Assembly (NCBI RefSeq): GCF_000737335.2
Contig: NZ_JMCC02000025.1
Location: forward strand, 1-64,000
Direction: 5' to 3'
DNA: 64,000 nucleotides
Source of the DNA: Enhygromyxa salina
Lineage (GTDB): Bacteria; Myxococcota_A; Polyangia; Nannocystales; Nannocystaceae
This document shows positions 39,382 through 48,564 of the stretch, one piece after another. The position numbers were made by a program, and so were the translations under genes. The notes below the pieces were generated by a model that made no database searches, was not told where the DNA came from, and was given only the letters and a program-made list of their open reading frames with translations. Numbering within the stretch: position 1 is the stretch's first letter; each line of letters opens with the position of its first letter.

Positions 39382-40454
39382 TGCGCGTCGTGGTTGCGAT
39401 GTCGGGCGGCGTCGACTCGTCGATCGCGGCGGCCTTGATGGTCGAAGCGGGTCACGAGGTCGTCGGCCTGACGATGGCCCTGTACGACGCCGGGACCCAG
39501 GAGCGACGCGGCCGTGGTGGGACCTGTTGTTCGCCGGCAGAGATCGATCTCGCGCGCCGGGCCTGCGATCAGCTTGGGATCCCGCACTACACCGTGGACG
39601 AGCGCGCCCGCTTCAGCGCCGCCGTGATCGACGACTTCGCGCGGGAGTACGCGGCAGGCCGCACCCCCAACCCCTGCGCGCGCTGCAACGAGCAGGTCAA
39701 GTTTGGCCCGTTGCTGGCGCGCGCGCGGGCGCTGGGGGCCGAGCGCCTGGTGACCGGCCACTACGCGAGGATCGAGTCTGGCGCGCTGCTGCGGGCCGCC
39801 GATCCAAGTAAGGATCAGAGCTACTTCTTGTTCGCCATGGATCGGGCGCTGCTCGACGTCGTCGAGTTCCCGCTGGGGACGTGGACCAAGCAGCTCGTCC
39901 GCGCCAAGGCCCGCGCCCTGGGGATGCCCAACGCCGACGCCGCCGACAGCCAAGAGCTGTGCTTCGTGCCTGGCGGTGACCACGGTGAGGTCGTCGAGTC
40001 GCGCGCGCGCGAGCTCGGCCTCGATCTCGCCGCGCTCGAGCCCGGCGAAGTCCGCGACAGCGCCGGCAACCTACTCGGCGAACACCGCGGCATACATCGC
40101 GTCACGATCGGCCAACGTCGCGGCCTCGGCATCAGCGCCGACCGCCCCCGCTACGTCCTGCGCGTGCTCCCCGAGTCGCGCACGGTCATCGTTGGGGACG
40201 CAGACGAACTCGACGTTCAAACCGTGATCGTCAACGACTTCCGTCGCCTCGCCGACATCGACGAATCCGAGGGCCTGGTCGCCCACGTTCAAGTACGCCA
40301 TCGCGGCGCCCCGCACCCCGCGATCGTCGAGTTCGAAGCCAACCAGGCCCGGGTCCGCTTCGACACACCCGTCCGCGCCGTCGCCCCCGGCCAGGCCGCC
40401 GTCGTCTACGTCGGCGACCAAGTGCTCGGCGGCGGCTGGATCGGGAAGGTTTAG
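39381..40454 (+). CDS. mnmA: tRNA-specific 2-thiouridylase MnmA
   Basis: MnmA adds sulfur to position 2 of the wobble uridine (U34) of tRNA-Lys, -Glu and -Gln in an ATP-dependent step. The 357-residue product has the PP-loop SGGVDSS at 8-14, the NPCARCN motif (Cys99), GHYARIE near 126, DPSKDQSYFL near 141, and the second catalytic Cys194 in QELCFVPGGDH. Cys99 and Cys194 should form the disulfide/persulfide pair. Length is typical (E. coli 368). It overlaps the cysteine desulfurase gene by one base, which suggests dedicated sulfur delivery. Its stop overlaps the convergent TerB-like gene by four bases. Confidence 0.97.
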   Translation: MRVVVAMSGGVDSSIAAALMVEAGHEVVGLTMALYDAGTQERRGRGGTCCSPAEIDLARRACDQLGIPHYTVDERARFSAAVIDDFAREYAAGRTPNPCARCNEQVKFGPLLARARALGAERLVTGHYARIESGALLRAADPSKDQSYFLFAMDRALLDVVEFPLGTWTKQLVRAKARALGMPNADAADSQELCFVPGGDHGEVVESRARELGLDLAALEPGEVRDSAGNLLGEHRGIHRVTIGQRRGLGISADRPRYVLRVLPESRTVIVGDADELDVQTVIVNDFRRLADIDESEGLVAHVQVRHRGAPHPAIVEFEANQARVRFDTPVRAVAPGQAAVVYVGDQVLGGGWIGKV

Positions 40455-40864
40455 ATCCCGAGCGTGTCGGCGAGGATGCCTTCGAGCTCGTCGACCTCTT
40501 GGAAGTCGACGACCAGATCCCGGAAGTCCTTGGCGGCCAACCCCATCGCCTCTGCGGCGCGGCGGAGGTAGCGATCCTCCGAGAGATCGATCTCTTCGTC
40601 CGACTCGCTGACGGCGGCGATCATCTCGAGCACCTTGCGGCGCTCGCTGCCCAAGCCCGCCAGGTTGCCCGCGGCTTTCTCGATGTTGAACGCGGCTGGC
40701 GAGAAGTCTTTGAAGCGGGCCTCGACGGCGGCGGGGAAGGTCGTGGTGCCGATCAGCTTGGCGAGCAAGCTGCGGATCTTCGCGGTCTCGTTGCCCTCCA
40801 GCCGCTTGTCGGCGTAGGCGGCTCCGAGCAGAAGATCGGTGATGGTGAGGATGTTGTCTTTCAT
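40451..40864 (-). CDS. TerB-like protein
   Basis: This 137-residue all-alpha protein matches the TerB/DjlA-type fold: MKDNILTITDLLLGAAYADKRLEGNE, then IRSLLAKLIGTT, RRKVLEMIAAVSESDEEIDLSEDRYLRRAAEAMGL. The acidic clusters DKRLEGNE and SDEEIDLSED fit the metal-binding helical pairs of that family. TerB is known from tellurite-resistance loci, but isolated TerB-like proteins have broad, mostly unknown roles at membranes or in stress. No other ter genes are present. ATG 40864 is preferred because it begins the fold; an upstream start at 40888 adds eight residues. The end overlaps mnmA by four bases. It is divergent from rnc. Confidence 0.8.
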   Translation of the reverse strand: MKDNILTITDLLLGAAYADKRLEGNETAKIRSLLAKLIGTTTFPAAVEARFKDFSPAAFNIEKAAGNLAGLGSERRKVLEMIAAVSESDEEIDLSEDRYLRRAAEAMGLAAKDFRDLVVDFQEVDELEGILADTLGI

Positions 40865-40956
40865 GGCGCGTCGGAACCGGAGCGCCACTTATAGCGCGGT
40901 CCCCGGCGGCTTGTCTTCGCTGGTGTTCGCCCGTGGGGTGCCCGTGATAACCTCGC

Positions 40957-41748
40957 ATGGTGAGTTCGGCCTTGCCGGAGGTGCTGCGTGGGCTGCCGCG
41001 CTCGGACGACGGCGTGGTCGCTGCAGAAATGGCTGCCCTCGCGCCGCTGGGCGCGGCGCTTGGCCACGCGTTCACCCGGCCGGCGCTGTTGCGCGTGGCG
41101 CTGACCGTGGGTTCGTGGGCGAACGAGAACCGCGACGCGGGCTGGCCGAGCAACTCGTGCCTGGAATTCTTCGGCGACGCGGTGCTCGATCTCGTCGCCG
41201 CCGACACGCTCTGGCGGCGATTCCCACAGCTCGATGAGGGGCCGCTGACGCGACTTCGTGCATCGGTGGTGTCCGAGCGATCGCTGGCTCGGGCGGCGGC
41301 CGACATCGATCTGGGCCGGTGGCTGTTCTTGGGTCGCGGCGACGAGCAGCGCGGCGCCCGGACGCGCTCTGGAACCCTGGCCGACGCGCTCGAGGCGGTG
41401 CTGGGCGCGGTGTTTCTGGACGCGCGCGAAGCCGGAGCCGATCCCACGCTCGCCGCGGCGGCGGTGTTCGAGCAGCTGTTCGGCGAACGGCTGCGCAACC
41501 TCGCGCCCGAGGACGGGGTCGACCCCAAGTCGCGCCTCCAACAGCTGATCCAGGCCGAGCGCAAGCAGACGCCGGTCTACGTCCCGGTTGGCGACCCACC
41601 GCCGCCCGAGACTCCGCACTGGCGCGCGCGCGTGGAGCTGCGCGATGAAGCGGGCGGAGAGGTCGAGGTGCTCGGCGAAGGCGAGGGGCGAAGCTTGCGG
41701 ATCGCGGAGCGCAACGCCGCGCTCAATGCTCTGCGGGCGCGCGAGTAG
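40957..41748 (+). CDS. rnc: Ribonuclease III
   Basis: RNase III cuts double-stranded RNA, processing rRNA precursors and regulating mRNAs. The 263-residue product has the catalytic segment NSCLEFFGDAVLDLV with E70 and D74, and the second acidic pair in LADALEAVLGAVFLD (D143, E146). A C-terminal dsRNA-binding domain starts at about residue 183 (PKSRLQQLIQAERKQTP) and ends RIAERNAALNALRA. The usual signature reads (N/H)ERLEFLGD; here it is SCLEFFGD, so the residue before Leu is changed, as also happens in other divergent RNase III proteins, and catalysis should be kept. The N-terminal 30 residues are an extension. It is not next to era or lepB as in many bacteria. Confidence 0.93.
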   Translation: MVSSALPEVLRGLPRSDDGVVAAEMAALAPLGAALGHAFTRPALLRVALTVGSWANENRDAGWPSNSCLEFFGDAVLDLVAADTLWRRFPQLDEGPLTRLRASVVSERSLARAAADIDLGRWLFLGRGDEQRGARTRSGTLADALEAVLGAVFLDAREAGADPTLAAAAVFEQLFGERLRNLAPEDGVDPKSRLQQLIQAERKQTPVYVPVGDPPPPETPHWRARVELRDEAGGEVEVLGEGEGRSLRIAERNAALNALRARE

Positions 41749-41765
41749 GGCCGAGCTCGCGCAGC

Positions 41766-43541
41766 TCAGGGCCCGATCGTGGTCTGCAGCCACACGCCGA
41801 CCTGCTGGATCGTGAGCAGCCCGCCGACCTTGGTCAGATCAGGCTCGCCATCCTCGCGCAGCTCGAGGCCAGCGAGCTCCATGATCAGGCGCGGCAACAA
41901 CACCCCGGCCAGGGCCTCGGCGCGATCCGCTGCCCCGACCGCCGCGAGCTTGGATCGCACAGTCTCGCCAACGCTGGCGACCAAGCGCCCGTTGTCGTCG
42001 ACCAGGTTGTCGGCGGCCCAGCGCAGATCCGCCGGACCGAGCGGTCGCAGGCCCCCCGCGGTGCTCGAGCCTGGCAGCTGCGCGCACACGATCGCGGTGC
42101 GCACGAGGTCGCCAAGGTGGAGGCGATCGGGCTCATCGACGCGGGTGATCCACACGGGGTCGATCGCCAGGCCCTGATCCGCGAACGCCAGCTGGGCCAG
42201 CGCGCCCGCCTCACCGACCAGCGCGGTCGCTTGGGCGAGGTCGGCCAAGTTGCGCAGCGGCCGACTCTTGGCCTTGCCGTCGACGGGGAGCTCTGGGTAC
42301 CAGGGCGACAGAGTGGCCAGCGCGGGTCCCCACGGTCGATCGAGCAGCGAGCCCACGGTCGCCAGCGACACCCGGCCGTCGCGATGCAGCGCGAGCGCGG
42401 CCTTGCGCAGCTTGGCGAGCGGTGAGTAGCCAAACCGAAACAGCTTGCGGAGCCCGACGGTGGCGATGCGTGCGGCGATGAAGCCCTCGGGATCGGACTG
42501 GGGCTCGGCAGCCAGCAGCAGCTCACAGGCGAGGTTGAGGGTCGCCTGGGCTTGCGCGACGGCCCGCTCTTGCAGGGACTCGTCGCCGGGCTCGAACCGC
42601 TGCGCGGCCATCAGCTCGTTGGCGAGCAACAAGAACTCGCGCAGGCGCAGGTCGTACTCGTCATCGTCGAGCCGCTGCATGACCCGACGCAGCAGGTCCC
42701 GCGCGACGCCCAAGCTCGCGGGGGGCAGGGAGTCGCGGGGCTTGCCGAGCCGCTGCGGTTGCTCGGGGATGTGCGCGGCGGCGGCCTGCTCGTCGTCCCG
42801 GCGCCCGCTCACCGCGTCGCGAGCGAGCGGCGTGAACAGCCGCATGGCCTCGTCCCACTCCGGGAATCCGAGGTCGGCGAGCCGGCCCTTGCGCCAGCGC
42901 AGCAGCTCTTCTTCGACCTCGGAGTGGACGCTCCACTTGATCGCGCTGATCAGCTTGCGGCCCTCCGTGAGGCTGTCGTCGTAGACCGCGAACAACACCC
43001 GCAAGGTCATGTTGCCCAGCTCGTTGTCGGGCACGCCCACGACGTAGTGCCCGTCGGGTGTCTCCCAGGTGCGCAGCGAGGCCATGTCCTCGAGCACTTG
43101 CTGGCGATGCTCGTCGTTGTCTGGCTCGTCGAGATCCGCGATCGCGGTCGCGGGCGCGTTGGCCAAGATCCACATCTCTGGATCCGTGTCGTAGATCAGA
43201 TCCGACAGCCGGCCGCGCTCGACCGCGGCGTCGCGGTAGGCGTTCACGATCCGGTCGAGCCACTCGCGGGCGCGGGCGATCGCCAGACGATCGCGCTCCC
43301 ACGCGTCGAGATCGAACAGCCCCGTGATCTGCTCCGCGCTCGCGTGGGGCAACAACAGATCGAGGCGATGTTCGTCACGCAGCTTGCGGGCGACCGTCAC
43401 GAAGCTCTGCACGGGCAAGGCTCGGACCACTTGCTCGGCGTCGTCGCGGCCTTCGAGGCTCATCGGCTCGTCGACGACGAGCTGCGCCTGCTCGTGCGCG
43501 AAGCCTGGGCGCTCGGTCTCGCGGATCTCGGGGGTGCTCAC
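41766..43541 (-). CDS. Large conserved hypothetical protein (possibly DUF6178-like)
   Basis: The 591-residue soluble protein has no signal peptide or membrane helix. It is rich in Leu, Ala, Asp and Arg with a helical pattern throughout. An N-terminal segment (VRALPVQSFVTVARKLRDEH, DLDAWERDRLAIARAREWLD) and a following block (TDPEMWILANAPATAIADLD, DGHYVVGVPDNELGNMTLRV) resemble the DUF6178 family of delta-proteobacteria, which I name with caution. The C-terminal half contains LFRFGYSPLAKLRKAALALH and LRWAADNLVDDNGRL. No catalytic motif is seen. The start GTG at 43541 (VSTPEIRETERP) is preferred to an upstream start at 43577. It is divergent from tilS across a large inverted repeat and is 18 nt from the rnc stop. 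Confidence 0.65.
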   Translation of the reverse strand: MSTPEIRETERPGFAHEQAQLVVDEPMSLEGRDDAEQVVRALPVQSFVTVARKLRDEHRLDLLLPHASAEQITGLFDLDAWERDRLAIARAREWLDRIVNAYRDAAVERGRLSDLIYDTDPEMWILANAPATAIADLDEPDNDEHRQQVLEDMASLRTWETPDGHYVVGVPDNELGNMTLRVLFAVYDDSLTEGRKLISAIKWSVHSEVEEELLRWRKGRLADLGFPEWDEAMRLFTPLARDAVSGRRDDEQAAAAHIPEQPQRLGKPRDSLPPASLGVARDLLRRVMQRLDDDEYDLRLREFLLLANELMAAQRFEPGDESLQERAVAQAQATLNLACELLLAAEPQSDPEGFIAARIATVGLRKLFRFGYSPLAKLRKAALALHRDGRVSLATVGSLLDRPWGPALATLSPWYPELPVDGKAKSRPLRNLADLAQATALVGEAGALAQLAFADQGLAIDPVWITRVDEPDRLHLGDLVRTAIVCAQLPGSSTAGGLRPLGPADLRWAADNLVDDNGRLVASVGETVRSKLAAVGAADRAEALAGVLLPRLIMELAGLELREDGEPDLTKVGGLLTIQQVGVWLQTTIGP

Positions 43542-43566
43542 GCGCGAGAGGATAAGGGTTCCTTTT

Positions 43567-43633
43567 GACCCCCACACCCACCTTGGACCTCGCCGACTGC
43601 AGCCGGCGAAGGGTCAAGGTGGATGTGGGGGTC
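43567..43633. repeat. Large inverted repeat between the 41766 gene and tilS
   Basis: The arms 43567-43589 and 43611-43633 match at 20 of 23 positions (left arm begins GACCCCCACACCCACCTTGG). The loop contains a nested CGCCG/CGGCG stem. As RNA or a DNA cruciform it would form a long hairpin in the space where the two divergent promoters should lie. Confidence 0.8.
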
Positions 43634-43680
43634 TGATGTGTGGGGGTCTTGAGGAAGACCGGGGTGCTAGAATAGCCCCT

Positions 43681-44736
43681 GTGTTGGACGTTGATGCGCC
43701 GCCGCACAGTCCTGAGATCGCCGGGGCGCTTGGCGTCGTGCGCGGCGCTCTCCGCGAGGCGTTTGGATCGGGTGGTGGGGGGCGTCGGCTGTTGGTCGGG
43801 TGCTCGGGGGGGCGGGACTCGGTGGCTGCGCTTGGGCTACTGATGCTGCTGCGACGCAGCGAAGGGCTGGAGCTGACGGTTGGGCACGTCGACCACGGGC
43901 TGCGGCCCGAGTCCGCGGCCGAGGGGGACTTCGTCGCCGGGCTCGCCGCGCAGCTGGGGCTCGTGTGCTTGCGTACGCGCGTCGAGCTCGAGCCTGGGGT
44001 AGGGGTGCCTGAGCGCGCTCGCGTCGCCCGCCGCTTGGCGCTGGAGCAGCAAGCGGCGCGCTGTGGGGCACAGGCGATCGTGTTGGGCCACACCGCGACC
44101 GATCAGGCGGAGACCATGTTGATGCACCTGACGCGGGGGGCGGGGCTCGAGGGGCTGGCGGCGATGGCCGCTCACGAAGGCCCGTGGCTGCGTCCGCTGT
44201 TGGGGTTGAGCCGCGCCCAGACCAAGCAGCTGTGCGCGCAGCTTGGCCTGGGCTTCGTCGACGATCCGACCAACGCCGACACGCGAGCCCTGCGGGTGTG
44301 GCTGCGAGAGCTGGTGCTCCCGCGTCTGCGCGAGCAAAATCCTCAGGTCGAGTTCGCGCTGCTGGGGCTCGCGCGCCAGGCCGAGGACGCCGAGCTTGCC
44401 CTGGTCGAGTGGGCCAGCGCCGAGGTCGAGCGACGGTCCGTGGACGGCGGGTGGGATCTCGGGCAGTTCCACACGCTGCCGCGGGCGGTGAGGACGCGTG
44501 CCCTGCGACGTGTGTGTGAGCTCAGCGGGGTCGATCTCACGGGGCTCCGGCGGCGCGTCATCGAGGCCATGGATATCGCGTCGGTGGCCGTGTCTCGTTC
44601 CCTCGCTGGGGGGCCTGGGACCCCAAGTCCGGCTCCCAGGGGCTGGGACTTGCGGCCGGGCTGTCGGATCGAGATCGGGAAAAAAGGCGTTCATGCCTCG
44701 CAGCGCGGGACAGAACGGGGTACCGCGAACCATTGA
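43681..44736 (+). CDS. tilS: tRNA(Ile)-lysidine synthase TilS
   Basis: TilS converts C34 of the CAU-anticodon tRNA-Ile to lysidine using ATP and lysine, so that the tRNA reads AUA and is charged with isoleucine; it is essential in most bacteria. The 351-residue product (GTG start) shows the PP-loop LLVGCSGGRDSVAAL near 39-53, VGHVDHGLRPES, GHTATDQAETMLMHLTRGAGL and FVDDPTNAD, which define the family. The C-terminal TilS substrate-recognition domain of E. coli seems reduced: after about residue 300 the chain is short and low in conserved motifs. A TAGAAT hexamer lies just before the start (43668-43673). ftsH follows on the same strand, an order also found in many bacteria. Confidence 0.93.
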   Translation: MLDVDAPPHSPEIAGALGVVRGALREAFGSGGGGRRLLVGCSGGRDSVAALGLLMLLRRSEGLELTVGHVDHGLRPESAAEGDFVAGLAAQLGLVCLRTRVELEPGVGVPERARVARRLALEQQAARCGAQAIVLGHTATDQAETMLMHLTRGAGLEGLAAMAAHEGPWLRPLLGLSRAQTKQLCAQLGLGFVDDPTNADTRALRVWLRELVLPRLREQNPQVEFALLGLARQAEDAELALVEWASAEVERRSVDGGWDLGQFHTLPRAVRTRALRRVCELSGVDLTGLRRRVIEAMDIASVAVSRSLAGGPGTPSPAPRGWDLRPGCRIEIGKKGVHASQRGTERGTANH

Positions 44737-44761
44737 CCCCTCCCGGGCCGAGGGCTATCCT
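44733..44761 (+). promoter_or_regulatory. Sigma70-type promoter of ftsH, TTGACC-17-TATCCT
   Basis: TTGACC (44733-44738) and TATCCT (44756-44761) have the ideal 17-nt spacing. The start point would fall near 44769, inside an inverted repeat, and the ftsH start follows about 140 nt later. The -35 box overlaps the tilS stop codon region. Confidence 0.65.
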
Positions 44762-44792
44762 GGCCTGAACGGTCAGTCGGACGGTTCAGGCC
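44762..44792. promoter_or_regulatory. Inverted repeat at the ftsH transcription start (possible operator)
   Basis: GGCCTGAAC (44762-44770) and GTTCAGGCC (44784-44792) are perfect inverted 9-mers separated by 13 nt, with a further partly paired GGTC/GACG inside. They begin directly after the -10 box, so a repressor dimer could bind here, or the 5' end of the mRNA could form a hairpin. Confidence 0.5.
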
Positions 44793-44907
44793 GCGGCAGA
44801 CTGTCATTTCCGCAGCTTCGGAGGCCTCCGGCAGGTCTGGGCACTAGTGCGCTATGACGCACCTGCGGACCGCGAGCACCCGCGACGGACACTCGGAAGC
44901 AACCGAC

Positions 44908-46848
<1,941 letters not shown>

Positions 46849-46851
46849 GCC

Positions 46852-47076
46852 CGCTTCGTAGAAGCCCTCGCCCGAGCTGAAAACAGTTCGCTGCCCGCGG
46901 TGAACCAGTCGACGAGGGCGTCCGCAAGCAGGCGAGAAGCCCTCGCCCGAGCTGAAAACAGTTCGCCCGAGCTGAAACAGTTCGCTGCCCGCGGTGAACC
47001 AGTCGACGAGGGCGTCCGCAAGCGGGCGAGAAGCCCTCGCCCGAGCTGAAAACAGTTCGCCCGAGCTGATAACAGT
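46852..47076 (+). repeat. Tandem array of the 75-nt hairpin repeat (copies G-I)
   Basis: A partial copy (46852-46884) is followed by full 75-nt units at 46885-46959 and 46979-47053. Each full unit is followed by a 19-20-nt mini-unit (AGTTCGCCCGAGCTGAAAC type) that looks like the same element with its centre deleted. The array fills the whole gap between ftsH (stop 46846-46848) and the convergent tlpA-like gene (stop 47077-47079). Confidence 0.95.
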
Positions 47077-47616
47077 TCACTCGGCCAGAACGGTCTCGAG
47101 CACGGCGCCGAGCTCCGGGTCGTTCTTCGTGATCTCGCCCTCGCGCTTCCAGCGAATGTTGCCCTGGCGATCGATCAGGAACGAGGTTGGGTAGCCGCGC
47201 AGCTCGAGGGCGACTTGGGACTTGCTCTCGAAGTCGAGCCAGATCGGAAACGGCAGATCGTGGCGGGCGACCATGGTCCGGACCGCGGCGAGCTTGCTGC
47301 GTACGTCGGTGTTGAGCCCGATGACCGTGAACTGCCTGTGCTGCAGGCTCTCGTGCATGCGCGCGAGCTCGGGCAGCTCGCGGACGCAAGGGTCGCACCA
47401 GGTCGCCCACACGTTGAGCAGCACGACGTGGCCCTTTAGATCTGCGAGGCTGACGTCGTCGCCCGCGAGGTTCTTGGTCTCGAACGTGGGTGCAGGCTCG
47501 AGCTTGGCGGCTTCATCCTGGCTGGGTTGGGACTTGCAGCCGCTCCCCGCCATCAAGCTCGAGGTCAACACGACCACTCCCAACCGGGAGCGCCATCGTC
47601 GTTGGCCGAGCGACAT
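47077..47616 (-). CDS. TlpA/ResA-type thioredoxin-like protein
   Basis: This 179-residue protein has an N-terminal export signal (LGVVVLTSSLMAGSGC, with a Cys that may be lipidated), then a thioredoxin-fold domain with the redox motif WATWCDPCVRELPEL and the cis-Pro loop LRGYPTSFLIDRQGN, as in TlpA, ResA and CcmG. It probably acts in the periplasm as a thiol-disulfide reductant, perhaps for cytochrome c maturation or redox repair. ATG 47616 is chosen because the signal peptide starts there; the open frame extends to 47694. It lies 111 nt downstream of an ECF sigma factor gene on the same strand and may belong to its transcript. Its 3' end touches the repeat array. Confidence 0.9.
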   Translation of the reverse strand: MSLGQRRWRSRLGVVVLTSSLMAGSGCKSQPSQDEAAKLEPAPTFETKNLAGDDVSLADLKGHVVLLNVWATWCDPCVRELPELARMHESLQHRQFTVIGLNTDVRSKLAAVRTMVARHDLPFPIWLDFESKSQVALELRGYPTSFLIDRQGNIRWKREGEITKNDPELGAVLETVLAE

Positions 47617-47727
47617 GCTCGAGGACTCGCTGGATTGTTCGCTGGTCACCGCGCGCTTCGATCTACCTCGCGCGTGGTTCACCGTCCACCGCACACCGCC
47701 GCGTGCGGGACGGGTCCACGCCCGGGC

Positions 47728-48291
47728 TCAGGCGGCGGCGGCCAGGCCCAAGCCGTAGTTGGTCGCATAGTCGCTCAGCTGCTCGCGCAGCAGCTTGCGG
47801 GCCCGGTGCAGACGGCTCATCACGGTGCCGAGCGGGCAGCCGATCTCGTCGGCTGCCTCTTTGTAGGCGAGACCTTGGACATCGACGAGGTCGACGACCT
47901 GGCGGTACTGGGCCGGGAGCTCGGACAGGGCCTCGAGCACCTCGTCCGAGAAGTGGTTGCTGTGCCAGCTGCCCTCGGGCGCCGCGGCCTCGTCGAGGCG
48001 GTTGGCGTCGTAGAGGTGGGTCAGGATGTCGGGGCGAACGGCGGTGGTGTCCACGACCCGCTGGTGGCGGTGGCGGGAGATGAAGGTGTTGACCAGGATC
48101 CGCGAGAGCCAAGCGCCAACGCTGCCGGACTGCTCGAATCGATGCCAGTTCGCCCATGCCTTGCTCAGCGCTTCTTGGACCAGATCCTGAGACTCGGCGG
48201 GCTGGTGGGTCAGCCGCATGCCGATCCGAAACAGGCGGGGGAGGTGGGGATTGGTCAGGGCGACGAACTCGTTGGCGGTAGCGGCGGTCAT
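47728..48291 (-). CDS. ECF-type RNA polymerase sigma factor
   Basis: This 187-residue sigma factor has only regions 2 and 4. Region 2 includes HQPAESQDLVQEALSKAWANWHRF and the core-binding/DNA-melting VGAWLSRILVNTFISRHRHQR; region 4 includes LSELPAQYRQVVDLVDVQGLAYKEAADEIGCPLGTVMSRLHRARKLL with a helix-turn-helix. It would direct polymerase to a stress or envelope regulon. No anti-sigma factor with a zinc motif is encoded next to it, which is unusual for a classical ECF. The TlpA-like gene downstream could be its only cotranscribed partner. The A/T-rich segment at about 48325-48360 upstream (ACATAATAATTTCAATG) probably contains its promoter. Confidence 0.93.
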   Translation of the reverse strand: MTAATANEFVALTNPHLPRLFRIGMRLTHQPAESQDLVQEALSKAWANWHRFEQSGSVGAWLSRILVNTFISRHRHQRVVDTTAVRPDILTHLYDANRLDEAAAPEGSWHSNHFSDEVLEALSELPAQYRQVVDLVDVQGLAYKEAADEIGCPLGTVMSRLHRARKLLREQLSDYATNYGLGLAAAA

Positions 48292-48564
48292 GCAGGGCTG
48301 AAATGCATGTCGCCAGCCACTCGATAAAACATAATAATTTCAATGTATTTACGAGATCTTTGGGAACCCGCACCGACCATCGCTACATAAAGTCGCAAGC
48401 ATGTACGGTTTTCGAGCGTGGCGCTGGCGATGCCTCGCTGCCAAGCGTGGTCACCAAAAATTCAGACAGCTGTGCCACCGGGTGAGCAGGCGAGGAGCTG
48501 GCACCCGGCCTGAAACCCGTCAGACCATGGTAGTTTTCGAGCCCTTCGAGGGCCAAGCCTTGCC
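48292..48564. other. Divergent intergenic region with an A/T-rich core
   Basis: Between the sigma factor and the HEAT-repeat gene the sequence falls to very low GC around 48325-48360 (ATAAAACATAATAATTTCAA), unlike anything else in the window. It probably contains the promoters for both directions, but I cannot fix -10 and -35 boxes. I see no gene. Confidence 0.5.

Noticed and set aside
40451..40864. Tellurite-resistance locus
   Set aside because: Only an isolated TerB-like gene is found; no terC, terD or terZ-like genes lie in the window.
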